Made by a program: the position numbers and the translations under genes. Source: Luteimonas suaedae (lineage in GTDB: Bacteria > Pseudomonadota > Gammaproteobacteria > Xanthomonadales > Xanthomonadaceae). Taken from it: 64,000 nt of DNA. Location: the NCBI RefSeq assembly GCF_008312895.1, contig NZ_VSSP01000001.1, forward strand, positions 248,001 through 312,000, read 5' to 3'. Under the pieces are notes generated by a model. It worked only from the letters and a program-made list of their open reading frames with translations. It was not told the origin of the DNA and made no database searches. Below are positions 50,357 through 59,834 of this stretch, piece by piece (positions within the stretch are counted from its first letter, which is position 1; every line of letters starts with the position of its first letter).

Positions 50357-53300
50357 ATGAACAAGTCCAACGCCACCGTACGCAAATGCAATCGCACGCT
50401 GCTCAGTTGCGCGCTGGGCGCGTGCCTGGCCATGGCCGCGCCCGCCGTCCTGGCGCAGTCGACCGCGGCGACACTGCGGGGGCAGGTATCGGTAGATTCG
50501 GCGCCGGCCGGCGACGCGCGCATCACCGCGACCAATCTGGCCACCGGCCTCAGTCGCAGCGTCCAGGCCGGTGCCAACGGCAGCTACAACCTGGCCGGCC
50601 TGCCGCCCGGGACCTATCGCGTCGACGTGACTGCGGACGGGCAGGCCAGCTCGCGCACGGTGTCCTTGCAGGTGGGCCAGACCGCCACGCTGAACCTCGG
50701 CGTGGGCGGCGTTGCCGAGACCGGGCCGCAGGAAGCGACGGACCTGGAAGCGATCACGGTGACCGGAACGCAGCTGTTCGAAACCCGGACTTCCGAAGTC
50801 GCCACCTACGTCTCGCAGAAGCAGATCGAGGCGCTGCCGCAGAGCTCGCGCAACTTCCTCGGCTTCGCCGACATCGTGCCGGGAATCGTCGTCAATCGCT
50901 CCGGCGTCGATGAGACGGTTTCACTGCGAAGCGGATCCCAGATTTCCAACGCGGTGAACGTGTTCATCGACGGCGTGGGTCAGAAGGATTACGTGCTCAA
51001 GGGCGGCGTCACCGGACAGGACTCGACTGCCGGCAATCCATTCCCGCAATTGGCGGTCGCCGAGTACAAGGTCATCACGTCCAACTACAAGGCCGAATAC
51101 GACCAGCTCAGCAGTGCGGCGATCACCGCGGCCACCAAGTCCGGCACCAACGAGTTTCAGGGCAGCTTCTTCTGGGACTACACCTCGGACGAATGGACGG
51201 CTCGTACGCCTGCCGAAATAGAAGACGGCAGCCGGGAGGAAAGGAACGCGGAACAGTATGGCGCTTCGTTCAGTGGTCCGATCATTCGCGACCAACTGCA
51301 CTTCTTCGTCACCTACGAGGGCAAGGAAATCATGCGCCCGCGCCACCTCGTTCCCGGGCGCGATATTCTGGTCGAGGAACTGCCGGATCAACTCCAAGAG
51401 TTGGCGCGCAACACGACCAGTTCGCCGTTCAACGAGGACCTGTGGTTCGGCAAGCTCAGCTGGACGCCGGGCGATGCCCACCTGTTCGAGTTCACCGCCA
51501 AGCGGCGCGAGGAAGGGCAGCTGAACGTCCCCGCCAGAGGGGTCTCCGAATACGGTACGACCCGCAATGGCGAAGAAACGCGCCTGGACCTGCGCCACCA
51601 GTACAGCGCCGACAACTGGCTCAATGACGCGCACGTCACGTACGAGGATGCGACCTTCGGCCCGCGCCCGGCGACGATCGCGCCAGGTTACAACCTGCGG
51701 ATTCCGAAGGAAGGGCAGGAGCAAGAGAACAACCCCGAGATGGATGTCGTACTCAATGCCGGCGGCGGCCCCGACCAGCAGGACAAGGGACAGAAGGGCT
51801 ATGCCTTCCAGAACGACTTCACTTGGTTCGGTTTCGAGGGCCACACCATCAAGGCCGGTATCAAGTACAAGAAGATCGATGTCAGCGCGATCCAGCGCCA
51901 GCCGCCCAACCCGCAGTTCCGCTACGACATGAACCAGAGTTTCACGGTGCCGTACGAAGTGGAATTCACCGGCTCAGGGCTAGGGACCGCCGGTCCGGTC
52001 GAGTCCGAGAACAGCCAGCTCGGCGTTTACATCCAGGACGACTGGGAGGTCAACGACCATCTGACCCTGAACCTCGGCATCCGTTGGGACTACGAGAAGA
52101 CGCCGAGCTTCGAGGATCACATTACGCCGCCTGACGTGGTCGAGGCGCTGCGGAATTACGCTCCGATCAACAGCCCCGGTGTCGACTACGACTACAACGA
52201 CTTCATCAGCACGGGCAACAATCGCAGTGCGTTCAAGGACGCCTGGCAGCCGCGGGTCGGCTTTTCCTATGACATCAACGCCGATCAGCGGCACGTGATC
52301 TTCGGCGGTGCCGGCCGTGCCTACAACCGCAACCAGTTCGACTTCATGGCGCGCGAGAGCTACGGGCTGGCGTTCCAGAGCTACACCTACAAATTCAACA
52401 CGCCGGGCCATGACTGCACTACATCGACACCGGCAACCTGTCTGGAATGGGACCCAGCGTATTTCGATCAGGAGGTGCTGGATGCGCTGGCCGCAGGAAA
52501 CCCCAATCGTGGCACTCAGGTCGTATTGATCGACAACGAGATCAAGACGCCGTACTCCGACCAGTTCAGCCTCGGCATGCGCAATGCGTTCTCGATGTTC
52601 GGGCACGACTGGAACTCGACCACGACCCTGCTGCACGTGCTCAGCCACGACGGCATCATTTTCTCGACCGGAAACCGCCGCGAGGGCGGCGCCTATTTCG
52701 AACCGGGCTGGAGCCGCGGCAACCTGCCGCCCGCCGACCTGCCCGGCTTCGGACGCCTGAACATCGGCCGCAATGGTGTCGAGACGCGCTTGAATTCGCT
52801 GCTGCTGTCGCTGGAGAAGCCCTACACGCAGGACTCCGGCTGGAGTACCACGATCGCCTACACCTACAGCGACGCCAAGGAGAACCGCGCCGGCCACGAC
52901 TCGTTCTCGTTCGATTATCCGAGTCTGGACGACGTGGCGTTTACGCGCTCGATCGGTGTGGCGAGACATCGCCTTGTGGCGACCGGCGTCTATGACCTCG
53001 GGGCCGGCATCACGCTGTCCGGTAAGTTGACGGCGGAGACACCGAGGGCGATCAATTCCTCCAACTGCATCGAAGTGGACACTCGGAACTGTTTCTTCGA
53101 CCCGTACTTCCCCAATACCACGATTGGCTTCAAGCAGTTCGACTTGGCCGTGCATAAGAGCTGGGACACCGGGACCAAGCTGTCGCCGTGGGCACGTGTC
53201 GATGTGCTCAACGTCTTCAACTGGCGCAACTGGATCAGCTATGAAAGCAACCGCGGCAGCGGCCGCGATCCGACGGATCCGGACAGCGTGGCCAAGCCCA

Positions 53301-53383
53301 ATCCCGACTTCGGCGAACGCAACGGCCTGGCGATCGCCTATCCGACGCGGACGCTGAAGATCTCCATGGGCTTCAACTGGTAA
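50357..53383 (+). CDS. Oar-like TonB-dependent receptor 1
   Basis: 1008 residues from ATG 50357 (GGGGAGG upstream). Signal peptide to about residue 35 (LLSCALGACLAMAAPAVLAQ). A carboxypeptidase-regulatory-like beta domain covers residues 38-120 (ATLRGQVSVDSAPAGDARITA; NLAGLPPGTYRVDVTADGQ). Next comes a plug domain with ITVTGTQLFETRTSEVATYVS, VNVFIDGVGQKDYV and NPFPQLAVAEYKVITSNYKAEYDQ. The large outer-membrane barrel ends MGFNW. Imports an oligosaccharide with TonB energy. The operator just upstream places it under LacI. Tandem paralogue follows. Confidence 0.93.
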   Translation: MNKSNATVRKCNRTLLSCALGACLAMAAPAVLAQSTAATLRGQVSVDSAPAGDARITATNLATGLSRSVQAGANGSYNLAGLPPGTYRVDVTADGQASSRTVSLQVGQTATLNLGVGGVAETGPQEATDLEAITVTGTQLFETRTSEVATYVSQKQIEALPQSSRNFLGFADIVPGIVVNRSGVDETVSLRSGSQISNAVNVFIDGVGQKDYVLKGGVTGQDSTAGNPFPQLAVAEYKVITSNYKAEYDQLSSAAITAATKSGTNEFQGSFFWDYTSDEWTARTPAEIEDGSREERNAEQYGASFSGPIIRDQLHFFVTYEGKEIMRPRHLVPGRDILVEELPDQLQELARNTTSSPFNEDLWFGKLSWTPGDAHLFEFTAKRREEGQLNVPARGVSEYGTTRNGEETRLDLRHQYSADNWLNDAHVTYEDATFGPRPATIAPGYNLRIPKEGQEQENNPEMDVVLNAGGGPDQQDKGQKGYAFQNDFTWFGFEGHTIKAGIKYKKIDVSAIQRQPPNPQFRYDMNQSFTVPYEVEFTGSGLGTAGPVESENSQLGVYIQDDWEVNDHLTLNLGIRWDYEKTPSFEDHITPPDVVEALRNYAPINSPGVDYDYNDFISTGNNRSAFKDAWQPRVGFSYDINADQRHVIFGGAGRAYNRNQFDFMARESYGLAFQSYTYKFNTPGHDCTTSTPATCLEWDPAYFDQEVLDALAAGNPNRGTQVVLIDNEIKTPYSDQFSLGMRNAFSMFGHDWNSTTTLLHVLSHDGIIFSTGNRREGGAYFEPGWSRGNLPPADLPGFGRLNIGRNGVETRLNSLLLSLEKPYTQDSGWSTTIAYTYSDAKENRAGHDSFSFDYPSLDDVAFTRSIGVARHRLVATGVYDLGAGITLSGKLTAETPRAINSSNCIEVDTRNCFFDPYFPNTTIGFKQFDLAVHKSWDTGTKLSPWARVDVLNVFNWRNWISYESNRGSGRDPTDPDSVAKPNPDFGERNGLAIAYPTRTLKISMGFNW

Positions 53384-53459
53384 GGGCGTACTCCGCAGGG
53401 GGCGGAGGGATGTCCGAGCACGTAGCAGCATGTTCCAGACGACAACAAGAGAACCCCCC

Positions 53460-53473
53460 TGTAAACGACTGAT
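53460..53473. promoter_or_regulatory. Degenerate LacI-type operator, TonB receptor 2
   Basis: TGTAAACGACTGAT: the left half is perfect, the right half lost. 16 bases before the ATG, so it overlaps the leader. Possibly a decayed copy, with the upstream promoter now controlling both receptors. Confidence 0.5.
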
Positions 53474-53488
53474 CGAGGGCATTCCCCC

Positions 53489-56482
53489 ATGAAACATTCC
53501 CCCGTTCCATCGAAGAAAATCTCCCGCTCGCTACTCAGCTGCGCGCTGGCAGGTTGCCTGGCGCTCGCCGCCCCTGCTGCCCTGGCGCAGGCCACCTCCG
53601 CGACCCTGCGCGGTCGCGTCCTGACCGACTCCGAGCCGGCCGCGGGCGCGCAGGTCACCGCGACCAACGTCAACACCGGCCTCAGCCGGAGCGTGCAATC
53701 GACCGCCGCGGGCGGCTACAACCTCGCCGGCCTGCCGCCGGGTACCTATCGCGTGCAGGTGACCGCAAACGGGCAGGCCACGACCGAGACCGTGACCCTG
53801 CAGGTCGGCCAAACCGCCACCCTGAACCTCGGCGTCGGCGGTGTCGAAGAGGCCGCCCCGGCCCCCGAGGCCACCGAACTGGAGACGGTGACGGTGACCG
53901 GCACCATGCTGGCCGAGACCCGGACGTCCGAGATCGCGACCTACGTGTCGCCCAAGCAGATCGAGGCATTGCCGCAGGGCACGCGCAACTTCCTGGCCTT
54001 CGCCGATACCGTGCCCGGCGTGCAGTTCGTGCAGGACGCGAACGGCAATACCCGGCTGCGGTCCGGCACGCAGAGCGCCAGCAACGTCAACGTATACATC
54101 GACGGCGTAGGGCAGAAGAGCTACACGCTGCCCGGCGGCGTGGCGGGGCAGGATTCCACGCGCGGCAACCCGTTCCCGCAATCGGCGATCGGCGAGTACA
54201 AGGTCATCACCCAGAACTACAAGGCCGAGTTCGACCAGATCAGCAGCGCGGCGGTCGTCGCAGCGACCCGCTCGGGCACCAACGAGTTCGAAGGCAACTT
54301 CTTCTGGGACCACACATCCTCGGACTGGCGCAAGGCAACGCCAGCCGAAGAGGAGGATGGCGAGAAGACCTATTCCAAGGAGGAGCAGTACGGCGCCTCG
54401 CTTGCCGGACCGATCATTCCAGACCGGTTGCACTTCTTCGTTGCCTACGAGGCAAAGGATTACGTGACGCCGAAGACGGTGGAGCTCGGGCAAGAGGGTC
54501 GCTACGACGTCGACGACGTGCCGGACGAGTTGCTGGCGCAGCTCGGGCCGACGAATTCTCCGTTCAACCAGGACATGTACTTCGGCAAGCTGAGCTGGTC
54601 GATCAACGACTCCAACTTTCTGGAATTCACGGCGCAGGTGCGCGAGGAAGAGGAGATCATCGGGGTTGGCGATCAGAACGCACCGGAACGGGCGGTGTCG
54701 AATGCGAACGAGGTGACGCGATACGATCTGCGGTACCAGTTCAACAGCGAGCGCTGGCTCAACGATGCGCACGTCACTTTCGAGGACACCACTTTCGCGC
54801 CGCGAGGCGTGTCTCCGGAAGTCGGCTACGGTCTGCGGGTCTCCGACCTGTCACCGAACGAACGCCAGCAGACGGAGACGATCCTCAACGTCGGCGGCAA
54901 TCCCAACAATCAGGACAAGGGGCAGCGCGGCTGGGGCTTCCAGAACGATCTGACCTTCTTCGGCTGGGAGGGGCACACCCTCAAGATGGGCGTCAAGTAC
55001 AAGGACGTCGAGGTCGAGGCCACCGAGCGGCACTTCTCCAATCCGCAGTTCTACTACGACATCGGCGTCAGCACCGAACAGCCCTACCAGGTGGAGTTTG
55101 GTGTCGGCATCCCGGGCACCTCGGAAGGCTTCACCACCTCCAGCAACAAGCAGTTCGGCATCTACATCCAGGATGACTGGGAAGTCAACCAACACCTCAC
55201 CCTGAACCTCGGCGTGCGCTGGGACTACGAGGAGACACCGACGTACGAGGACTATGTGACGCCGGCGGCGGTCGCAGATGCGTTGCGCGCCTGGCCGAAC
55301 CTGCAGGGCCCGAATGTCGACTACGACATCGAGAACTACATCAGCGACGGCAGCAACCGCGACGCCTTCAAGGGCGCGTGGCAGCCGCGGGTGGGCTTCT
55401 CGTACGACGTCAACGCCGATGAGCGTTTCGTGGTCTTCGGCGGCGCTGGCCGCGCCTACGACCGCAACCTGTTCGACTACCTGCAGGTCGAGGTCAACCG
55501 TGCGTCGTTCGCGCGCTACAACGCATTCTTCGTCGAGGACGACGGCCAATGCAGGAACGAAGCGGGCTGCATCACGTGGGATCCGGCGTACTACGATCCT
55601 GACGTACTGGCAGACCTCGCTCAGACGCTGACGACCGGGCGCGAGTGGTACCTGAACAACAATGACCTGAAGGTTCCCTACTCGGACCAGTTCAGCCTCG
55701 GCGTGCGCAACATATTCGAGATGTTCGGCCACGAATGGAACAGCGAAGTTACGGTCTCGCACGTGCGCAGCCATGATGGAATCGTGTTCCGGCTCGGCAA
55801 TCGCCGGGAGGACGGCAGTTTCTTCGAGAATCCGGGCGACACCTCGGGGGCGCCGTGGGGCTTCGCCTCGCCGGTCGGCAACATCCTGCTGGTCGACAAC
55901 ATGGCGGAGACCAAGACCAACTCGCTGCTGCTTAAGCTCGACAAGCCCTTCAGCGAGGACTCCGGCTGGGGCACGACGTTCGCCTATACCTATACCGACG
56001 GCGAGCAGAACATCCCGCCCGAGGGCTGGCCCGAGATTTTCTCGCGCCCGGACACCGACCACGTCGGCTGGCTGCCCGCGCGCAATGTCGCCGAGCACCG
56101 CTTCGTCGGCACGGCTATCTGGGACGGGCCATGGGGCATCACCTGGTCGGGCAAGCTGACGCTGGAAAGCCCCAAGCGCCAGATTTCGGAAAATTGCCTC
56201 GCGGGGCCGAATCTGTGCCAATGGGATTCCTTCACCCCCGACGGTACGATCGGACTCAAAAGGTTCGACCTTGCGGCGACCAAGACTTGGGATACCGGCA
56301 CAGACATCAACTTCTACGTCCGCGCCGATCTGCTCAACGTGTTCAACTGGCGCAATTGGAGAGCTTTCGAGGACTACTGGGGCGATGTCGATGACGGACC
56401 CAATCCTGATCTTGGCGCCCACAGACTCGACATTTATGAGCCGATGCGCTCGTTCAAGCTCTCCTTCGGCGTGAACTGGTAA
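53489..56482 (+). CDS. Oar-like TonB-dependent receptor 2
   Basis: 997 residues. Signal peptide (LLSCALAGCLALAAPAALAQA), carboxypeptidase-like domain (ATLRGRVLTDSEPAAGAQVTA; NLAGLPPGTYRVQVTANGQ), and plug with VTVTGTMLAETRTSEIATYVS, VNVYIDGVGQKSYTL and NPFPQSAIGEYKVITQNYKAEFDQ. The barrel ends FGVNW. Near-collinear with receptor 1, so a tandem duplication. The two differ most in the barrel loops, which would give different but related ligand ranges. Ends in a strong terminator. Confidence 0.93.
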   Translation: MKHSPVPSKKISRSLLSCALAGCLALAAPAALAQATSATLRGRVLTDSEPAAGAQVTATNVNTGLSRSVQSTAAGGYNLAGLPPGTYRVQVTANGQATTETVTLQVGQTATLNLGVGGVEEAAPAPEATELETVTVTGTMLAETRTSEIATYVSPKQIEALPQGTRNFLAFADTVPGVQFVQDANGNTRLRSGTQSASNVNVYIDGVGQKSYTLPGGVAGQDSTRGNPFPQSAIGEYKVITQNYKAEFDQISSAAVVAATRSGTNEFEGNFFWDHTSSDWRKATPAEEEDGEKTYSKEEQYGASLAGPIIPDRLHFFVAYEAKDYVTPKTVELGQEGRYDVDDVPDELLAQLGPTNSPFNQDMYFGKLSWSINDSNFLEFTAQVREEEEIIGVGDQNAPERAVSNANEVTRYDLRYQFNSERWLNDAHVTFEDTTFAPRGVSPEVGYGLRVSDLSPNERQQTETILNVGGNPNNQDKGQRGWGFQNDLTFFGWEGHTLKMGVKYKDVEVEATERHFSNPQFYYDIGVSTEQPYQVEFGVGIPGTSEGFTTSSNKQFGIYIQDDWEVNQHLTLNLGVRWDYEETPTYEDYVTPAAVADALRAWPNLQGPNVDYDIENYISDGSNRDAFKGAWQPRVGFSYDVNADERFVVFGGAGRAYDRNLFDYLQVEVNRASFARYNAFFVEDDGQCRNEAGCITWDPAYYDPDVLADLAQTLTTGREWYLNNNDLKVPYSDQFSLGVRNIFEMFGHEWNSEVTVSHVRSHDGIVFRLGNRREDGSFFENPGDTSGAPWGFASPVGNILLVDNMAETKTNSLLLKLDKPFSEDSGWGTTFAYTYTDGEQNIPPEGWPEIFSRPDTDHVGWLPARNVAEHRFVGTAIWDGPWGITWSGKLTLESPKRQISENCLAGPNLCQWDSFTPDGTIGLKRFDLAATKTWDTGTDINFYVRADLLNVFNWRNWRAFEDYWGDVDDGPNPDLGAHRLDIYEPMRSFKLSFGVNW

Positions 56483-56494
56483 GCCTTGCTCCGC

Positions 56495-56529
56495 CGGCCG
56501 CCCTCGCAAGCGGGCGGCCGATTTTTTTT
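56495..56529 (+). terminator. Strong Rho-independent terminator after receptor 2
   Basis: Nine-pair stem CGGCCGCCC/GGGCGGCCG with an 8-base loop, then a run of eight T. Separates receptor transcription from the glycosidase gene, which has its own operator 11 bases later. Confidence 0.9.
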
Positions 56530-56539
56530 AAACTGCCCG

Positions 56540-56553
56540 TGTAAACGATTACA
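56540..56553. promoter_or_regulatory. LacI-type operator, glycosidase-ABC operon
   Basis: TGTAAACGATTACA, the best palindrome of the five, only 11 bases before the ATG at 56565. At that position it would block elongation or initiation from an upstream promoter. Confidence 0.78.
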
Positions 56554-56564
56554 GAAAGGTTGTC

Positions 56565-58193
56565 ATGATACGAATCGGTCGACGTTGCTGGATTCCCGCC
56601 TGCCTGGCCCTGCTGGGCCTGGCGCTGCTCGGCGGCTGCAAGCGGGAGGCGCCCGAGGTCGAGCCGCCGCGTCCCGGACCGATCGCGCAGGTGCCCGAAC
56701 CCGAGCCGGAACCGCGGCCGGAGGACGCCGAGCCGGCGGGTCCGCCGGAACTGACGCCGCTGTTCCGCGACATCGAGAAGCGCACGTTCCAGTTCTTCTG
56801 GGACACCACCAACGAACTGAACGGACTGACGCCGGATCGTTTTCCGTCGCGCCCGTTCTCCAGCATCGCCGCGGTGGGCTTTGCGTTGACCGCCTATCCG
56901 ATTGGGCTCGAGAACGGCTGGATCAGTCGCGAGCAGGCGGTGGAGCGCACGCTGACCACGCTGCGGTTCTTCCGCGACGCGGAGATGGGCCCCCAGGCCG
57001 AGGGCCGCACCGGCTACAAGGGGTTCTACTACCACTTCATCGACATGGACGACGGCCACCGCTACGAGCCGTGGGTGGAACTATCGAGCGTTGATACCGG
57101 CCTGCTGATGATGGGCGTGCTGTTCGCGCAGAGCTACTACGACGGCGACGGCGAGCGCGAGCAGGAGATCCGCGAGATCGCCGACGAGTTGTACCGGCGC
57201 GTGGAGTGGCCGTGGCTGCAGCAGCGGCCGCCGCTGATCTCGATGGGCTGGTATCCGGGGCGCGGGTTCATCCAGCACGACTGGACCGGCTACGACGAGG
57301 CGATGCTGGTCTACATCCTGGCGCTGGGCTCGCCCACGCACCCGGTCGAGCCCGAGGCGTGGGAGGCGTGGACGCGCACCTACGAGGAGAGCTGGGGCGT
57401 GTTCCAGGGCCAGGAGTACCTGAGCTTCGCCCCGCATTTCGGCCACCAGTACTCGCAGACCTGGGTGGATTTCCGCGGCATCCGCGACGCCTACATGCGC
57501 GAGCGCGGGATCGACTATTTCGAGAACAGCCGCCGCGCCACCTACGCGCAACGCCAGTACGCGATCGAGAACCCGATGCGGTGGAAGGACTACGGCGAGA
57601 ACGTGTGGGGGCTGACCGCGAGCGACGGCCCGCAGCGCACCGACCAAGAGTACGAGGGCGAAGAGCGCCAGTTCCGCCACTACAGCGCCCGCGGCGCCGG
57701 CCTGCGCGTGGCCTTCGACGACGGCACCATTGCGCCCACGGCGGCGGTGGCCTCGATCGCGTTCGCGCCCGAGATCGTGATTCCGGCGACCGAGGAGATG
57801 CACCGGCGCTACGGCGAGCACCTGTTCTCCAGCTATGGCTTCCTCGACGCGTTCAATCCCAGTTTCGGCTACGACGTGCCGCTGAAGACCGGACGCATCG
57901 TGCCCGACATGGGCTGGGTGGCCAGCGATTACATCTCCATCGACCAAGGGCCGATTTTGGCGATGATCGCCAACTACCGCAACGAGTTCGTCTGGAAGGT
58001 CATGCGCAAGAACCCGTACATCCGCGAAGGCCTGCGTCGCGCCGGCTTCACCGGGGGCTGGCTGGAGGAGGCCGCGCAGGCGGAGGCGGGTGCCTCCGGG
58101 GAGGAGGGCAACGAACCGGAGGCAGAGGGTGGCGACCGCGTGGACGAAGAGGCGGCCGAAGCGGCGCCGCCGCCAGAGGCGCGGCCGCAGTAG
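56565..58193 (+). CDS. PF10091-type ("glucoamylase") lipoprotein glycosidase
   Basis: 542 residues. Lipoprotein signal with lipobox LLGGC (Cys25), a Pro/Glu linker (residues 26-65), then an alpha/alpha-barrel domain: LFRDIEKRTFQFFWDTTNELNGL, FSSIAAVGFALTAYPIG, YKGFYYHFIDMDDGHR, YDEAMLVYILALGSPTHPV and the C-terminal FLDAFNPSFGYDVP. These are the glycoamylase-like (PF10091) family marks, which include the GH144 endo-beta-1,2-glucanases. The name glucoamylase is historical. A Glu/Ala tail (530s) is disordered. Predicted to cut imported oligosaccharides in the periplasm, passing products to the ABC importer downstream. Confidence 0.85.
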   Translation: MIRIGRRCWIPACLALLGLALLGGCKREAPEVEPPRPGPIAQVPEPEPEPRPEDAEPAGPPELTPLFRDIEKRTFQFFWDTTNELNGLTPDRFPSRPFSSIAAVGFALTAYPIGLENGWISREQAVERTLTTLRFFRDAEMGPQAEGRTGYKGFYYHFIDMDDGHRYEPWVELSSVDTGLLMMGVLFAQSYYDGDGEREQEIREIADELYRRVEWPWLQQRPPLISMGWYPGRGFIQHDWTGYDEAMLVYILALGSPTHPVEPEAWEAWTRTYEESWGVFQGQEYLSFAPHFGHQYSQTWVDFRGIRDAYMRERGIDYFENSRRATYAQRQYAIENPMRWKDYGENVWGLTASDGPQRTDQEYEGEERQFRHYSARGAGLRVAFDDGTIAPTAAVASIAFAPEIVIPATEEMHRRYGEHLFSSYGFLDAFNPSFGYDVPLKTGRIVPDMGWVASDYISIDQGPILAMIANYRNEFVWKVMRKNPYIREGLRRAGFTGGWLEEAAQAEAGASGEEGNEPEAEGGDRVDEEAAEAAPPPEARPQ

Positions 58194-58244
58194 GCTGTGG
58201 CGATGCTGTCGAAGCCGACAATGTGTTGCCACCAGCGCCGTACC

Positions 58245-58413
58245 GTAGGAGCGGCTTCAGCCGCGACCGCGCCGGGCGGCAGCATCGGTTCCCGCATCGA
58301 TGAACGCGCCGCCGCGCGTTGCGAAGGGAAACTGCGGTGGACACGGTCGGCCGTCGGCTCGGTTGTGCCTGTCGGGCATTTTCGCGGCCTGTCGCGGCTG
58401 AAGCCGCTCCTAC
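58245..58413. repeat. GTAG-REP pair of the GGCTTCAGCCGC type
   Basis: GTAGGAGCGGCTTCAGCCGC at the left end and the complementary GCGGCTGAAGCCGCTCCTAC at the right end, 169 bases in total. A different REP sequence from copies A-F. The right arm is inside the reading frame of the sugar-binding protein. Confidence 0.9.
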
Positions 58414-59660
58414 AGGGGGTGCTGCTGCTGGCAGTGCTGTGCGGCTGCGCGCGCACGACGGATCAGACCGTGATCCGGTTCTGGGCGATGGGGCGGGAAG
58501 CGGAGGTGGTGTCGGAGTTGATCGCCGATTTCGAGCGCGAGAACCCGGGGATCCGCGTGCGCGTGCAGCAGGTGCCGTGGACCTCGGCGCACGAGAAGCT
58601 GCTGACGGCGTTCGCCGCGGATGCGCTGCCGGACCTGTGCCAGCTCGGCAACACCTGGGTGCCGGAATTCGCGGTGCTGGGCGCGCTGGAGCCGCTGCAA
58701 CCCTACGTCGGCAGGTCCGCCGTGGTGGAGCAGGGCGATTACTTCGAAGGCATCTGGAACACCAACGTCATCGACGGACAGCTGCTCGGTGTGCCCTGGT
58801 ACGTGGATACGCGGCTGCTGTTCTATCGCAAGGACATTCTGGCCGACGCCGGCTTCGATGCGCCGCCAAGCTCCTGGGACGAGTGGGAGGCGGCGATGGC
58901 CGCGGTCGAGCGCGAGGTCGGCCCCGGGCGCTACGCCGCGATGCTGCCGCTCAACGAATTCGAACAGTTGCTGTCGCTGGGTCTGCAACAGGATGATCCA
59001 CTGTTGCGCGACGACGCCACCCGCGGCAACTTCCGCAGCGACGGCTTTCGCCGCGCGCTGGCCTTCTACGCCAACACTTTCGAACAGGGCTGGGCGCCGC
59101 CGATGTCGGAGACGCAGATTTCCAACGTCTGGGACGAGTTCGGGCGCGGTTTCTTCACGTTCTACGTCTCCGGCCCCTGGAACATCCGCGAGTTCCGCAA
59201 CCGCCTGCCGGCGGACGTGCAGGACGACTGGAGCACGGCGCCGCTGCCGGGACCAGACGGCCCGGGCGCGGGCATCGCCGGCGGTACCAGTCTGGTGATC
59301 TCGCGGCAGTCGGAACACAAGGCCGAGAGCTGGAAGCTGATCGAGTTCCTGTCGCGCCCCGATATCCAGCAGCGTTTCCATGCCCTGATCGGCAACCTGC
59401 CGCCGCGGCGCAGTACCTGGGAATATCCGGAGCTGCAGCAGGACGAGTACGCGCAGGCCTTCCGTGATCAGCTCGAACGGGTGAAGCCGACGCCCAAGGT
59501 GCTGGAGTGGGAGCGGATCATGCAGGAGATGCGCCTGGCCAGCGAACGCGTGGTGCGTGGTGGCCTGTCGCAGGATGCGGCGGTGCGCCAACTTGATGCG
59601 CGCGTCGATGCGCTGCTGGAGAAACGCCGCTGGGTGCGCGAGCAGGGCGCCGCGCCATGA
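58365..59660 (+). CDS. ABC sugar-binding lipoprotein, REP-derived signal n-region
   Basis: 431 residues from GTG 58365, the nearest start giving a plausible signal. No good ribosome site is seen, and GTG 58419 is the only later choice before the lipobox. The n-region (LSRLKPLLQ) is encoded by the REP arm ending at 58413. Then come GVLLLAVLCGC (lipobox) and a family 1 solute-binding protein: IRFWAMGREAEVVSELIADFERENPGI, LPDLCQLGNTWVPEFA, GVPWYVDTRLLFYRKDILADAGF and FVSGPWNIREF-like barrel residues. Delivers a sugar to the two permeases downstream. No ATPase gene is nearby, so a shared MsmX/UgpC-type ATPase is expected. Confidence 0.85.
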   Translation: MPVGHFRGLSRLKPLLQGVLLLAVLCGCARTTDQTVIRFWAMGREAEVVSELIADFERENPGIRVRVQQVPWTSAHEKLLTAFAADALPDLCQLGNTWVPEFAVLGALEPLQPYVGRSAVVEQGDYFEGIWNTNVIDGQLLGVPWYVDTRLLFYRKDILADAGFDAPPSSWDEWEAAMAAVEREVGPGRYAAMLPLNEFEQLLSLGLQQDDPLLRDDATRGNFRSDGFRRALAFYANTFEQGWAPPMSETQISNVWDEFGRGFFTFYVSGPWNIREFRNRLPADVQDDWSTAPLPGPDGPGAGIAGGTSLVISRQSEHKAESWKLIEFLSRPDIQQRFHALIGNLPPRRSTWEYPELQQDEYAQAFRDQLERVKPTPKVLEWERIMQEMRLASERVVRGGLSQDAAVRQLDARVDALLEKRRWVREQGAAP

Positions 59661-59704
59661 AGGCCCATCCTACTGTCGTGTGCGGTTCCGGGGGCCGCCC
59701 GCAC

Positions 59705-59782
59705 CGTCATCCCGGCGGAAGCCGGGATCCAGCTCGCTCCGGTCCGGCCATAAGCTGGATCCCGGCTTTCGCCGGGATGACG
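59705..59782. repeat. Inverted CGTCATCCCGGC repeat
   Basis: CGTCATCCCGGCGGAAGCCG and TTTCGCCGGGATGACG arms around a 30-base core, between the binding-protein and permease genes. This CATCCCGGCGAAAGCCGGGATCC type is very widespread in proteobacteria. Confidence 0.88.
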
Positions 59783-59834
59783 GGTCGTCGGCATCTCGCC
59801 GGAACGGTCTCGCCGCCGCCGGAGGCATGGCGTC

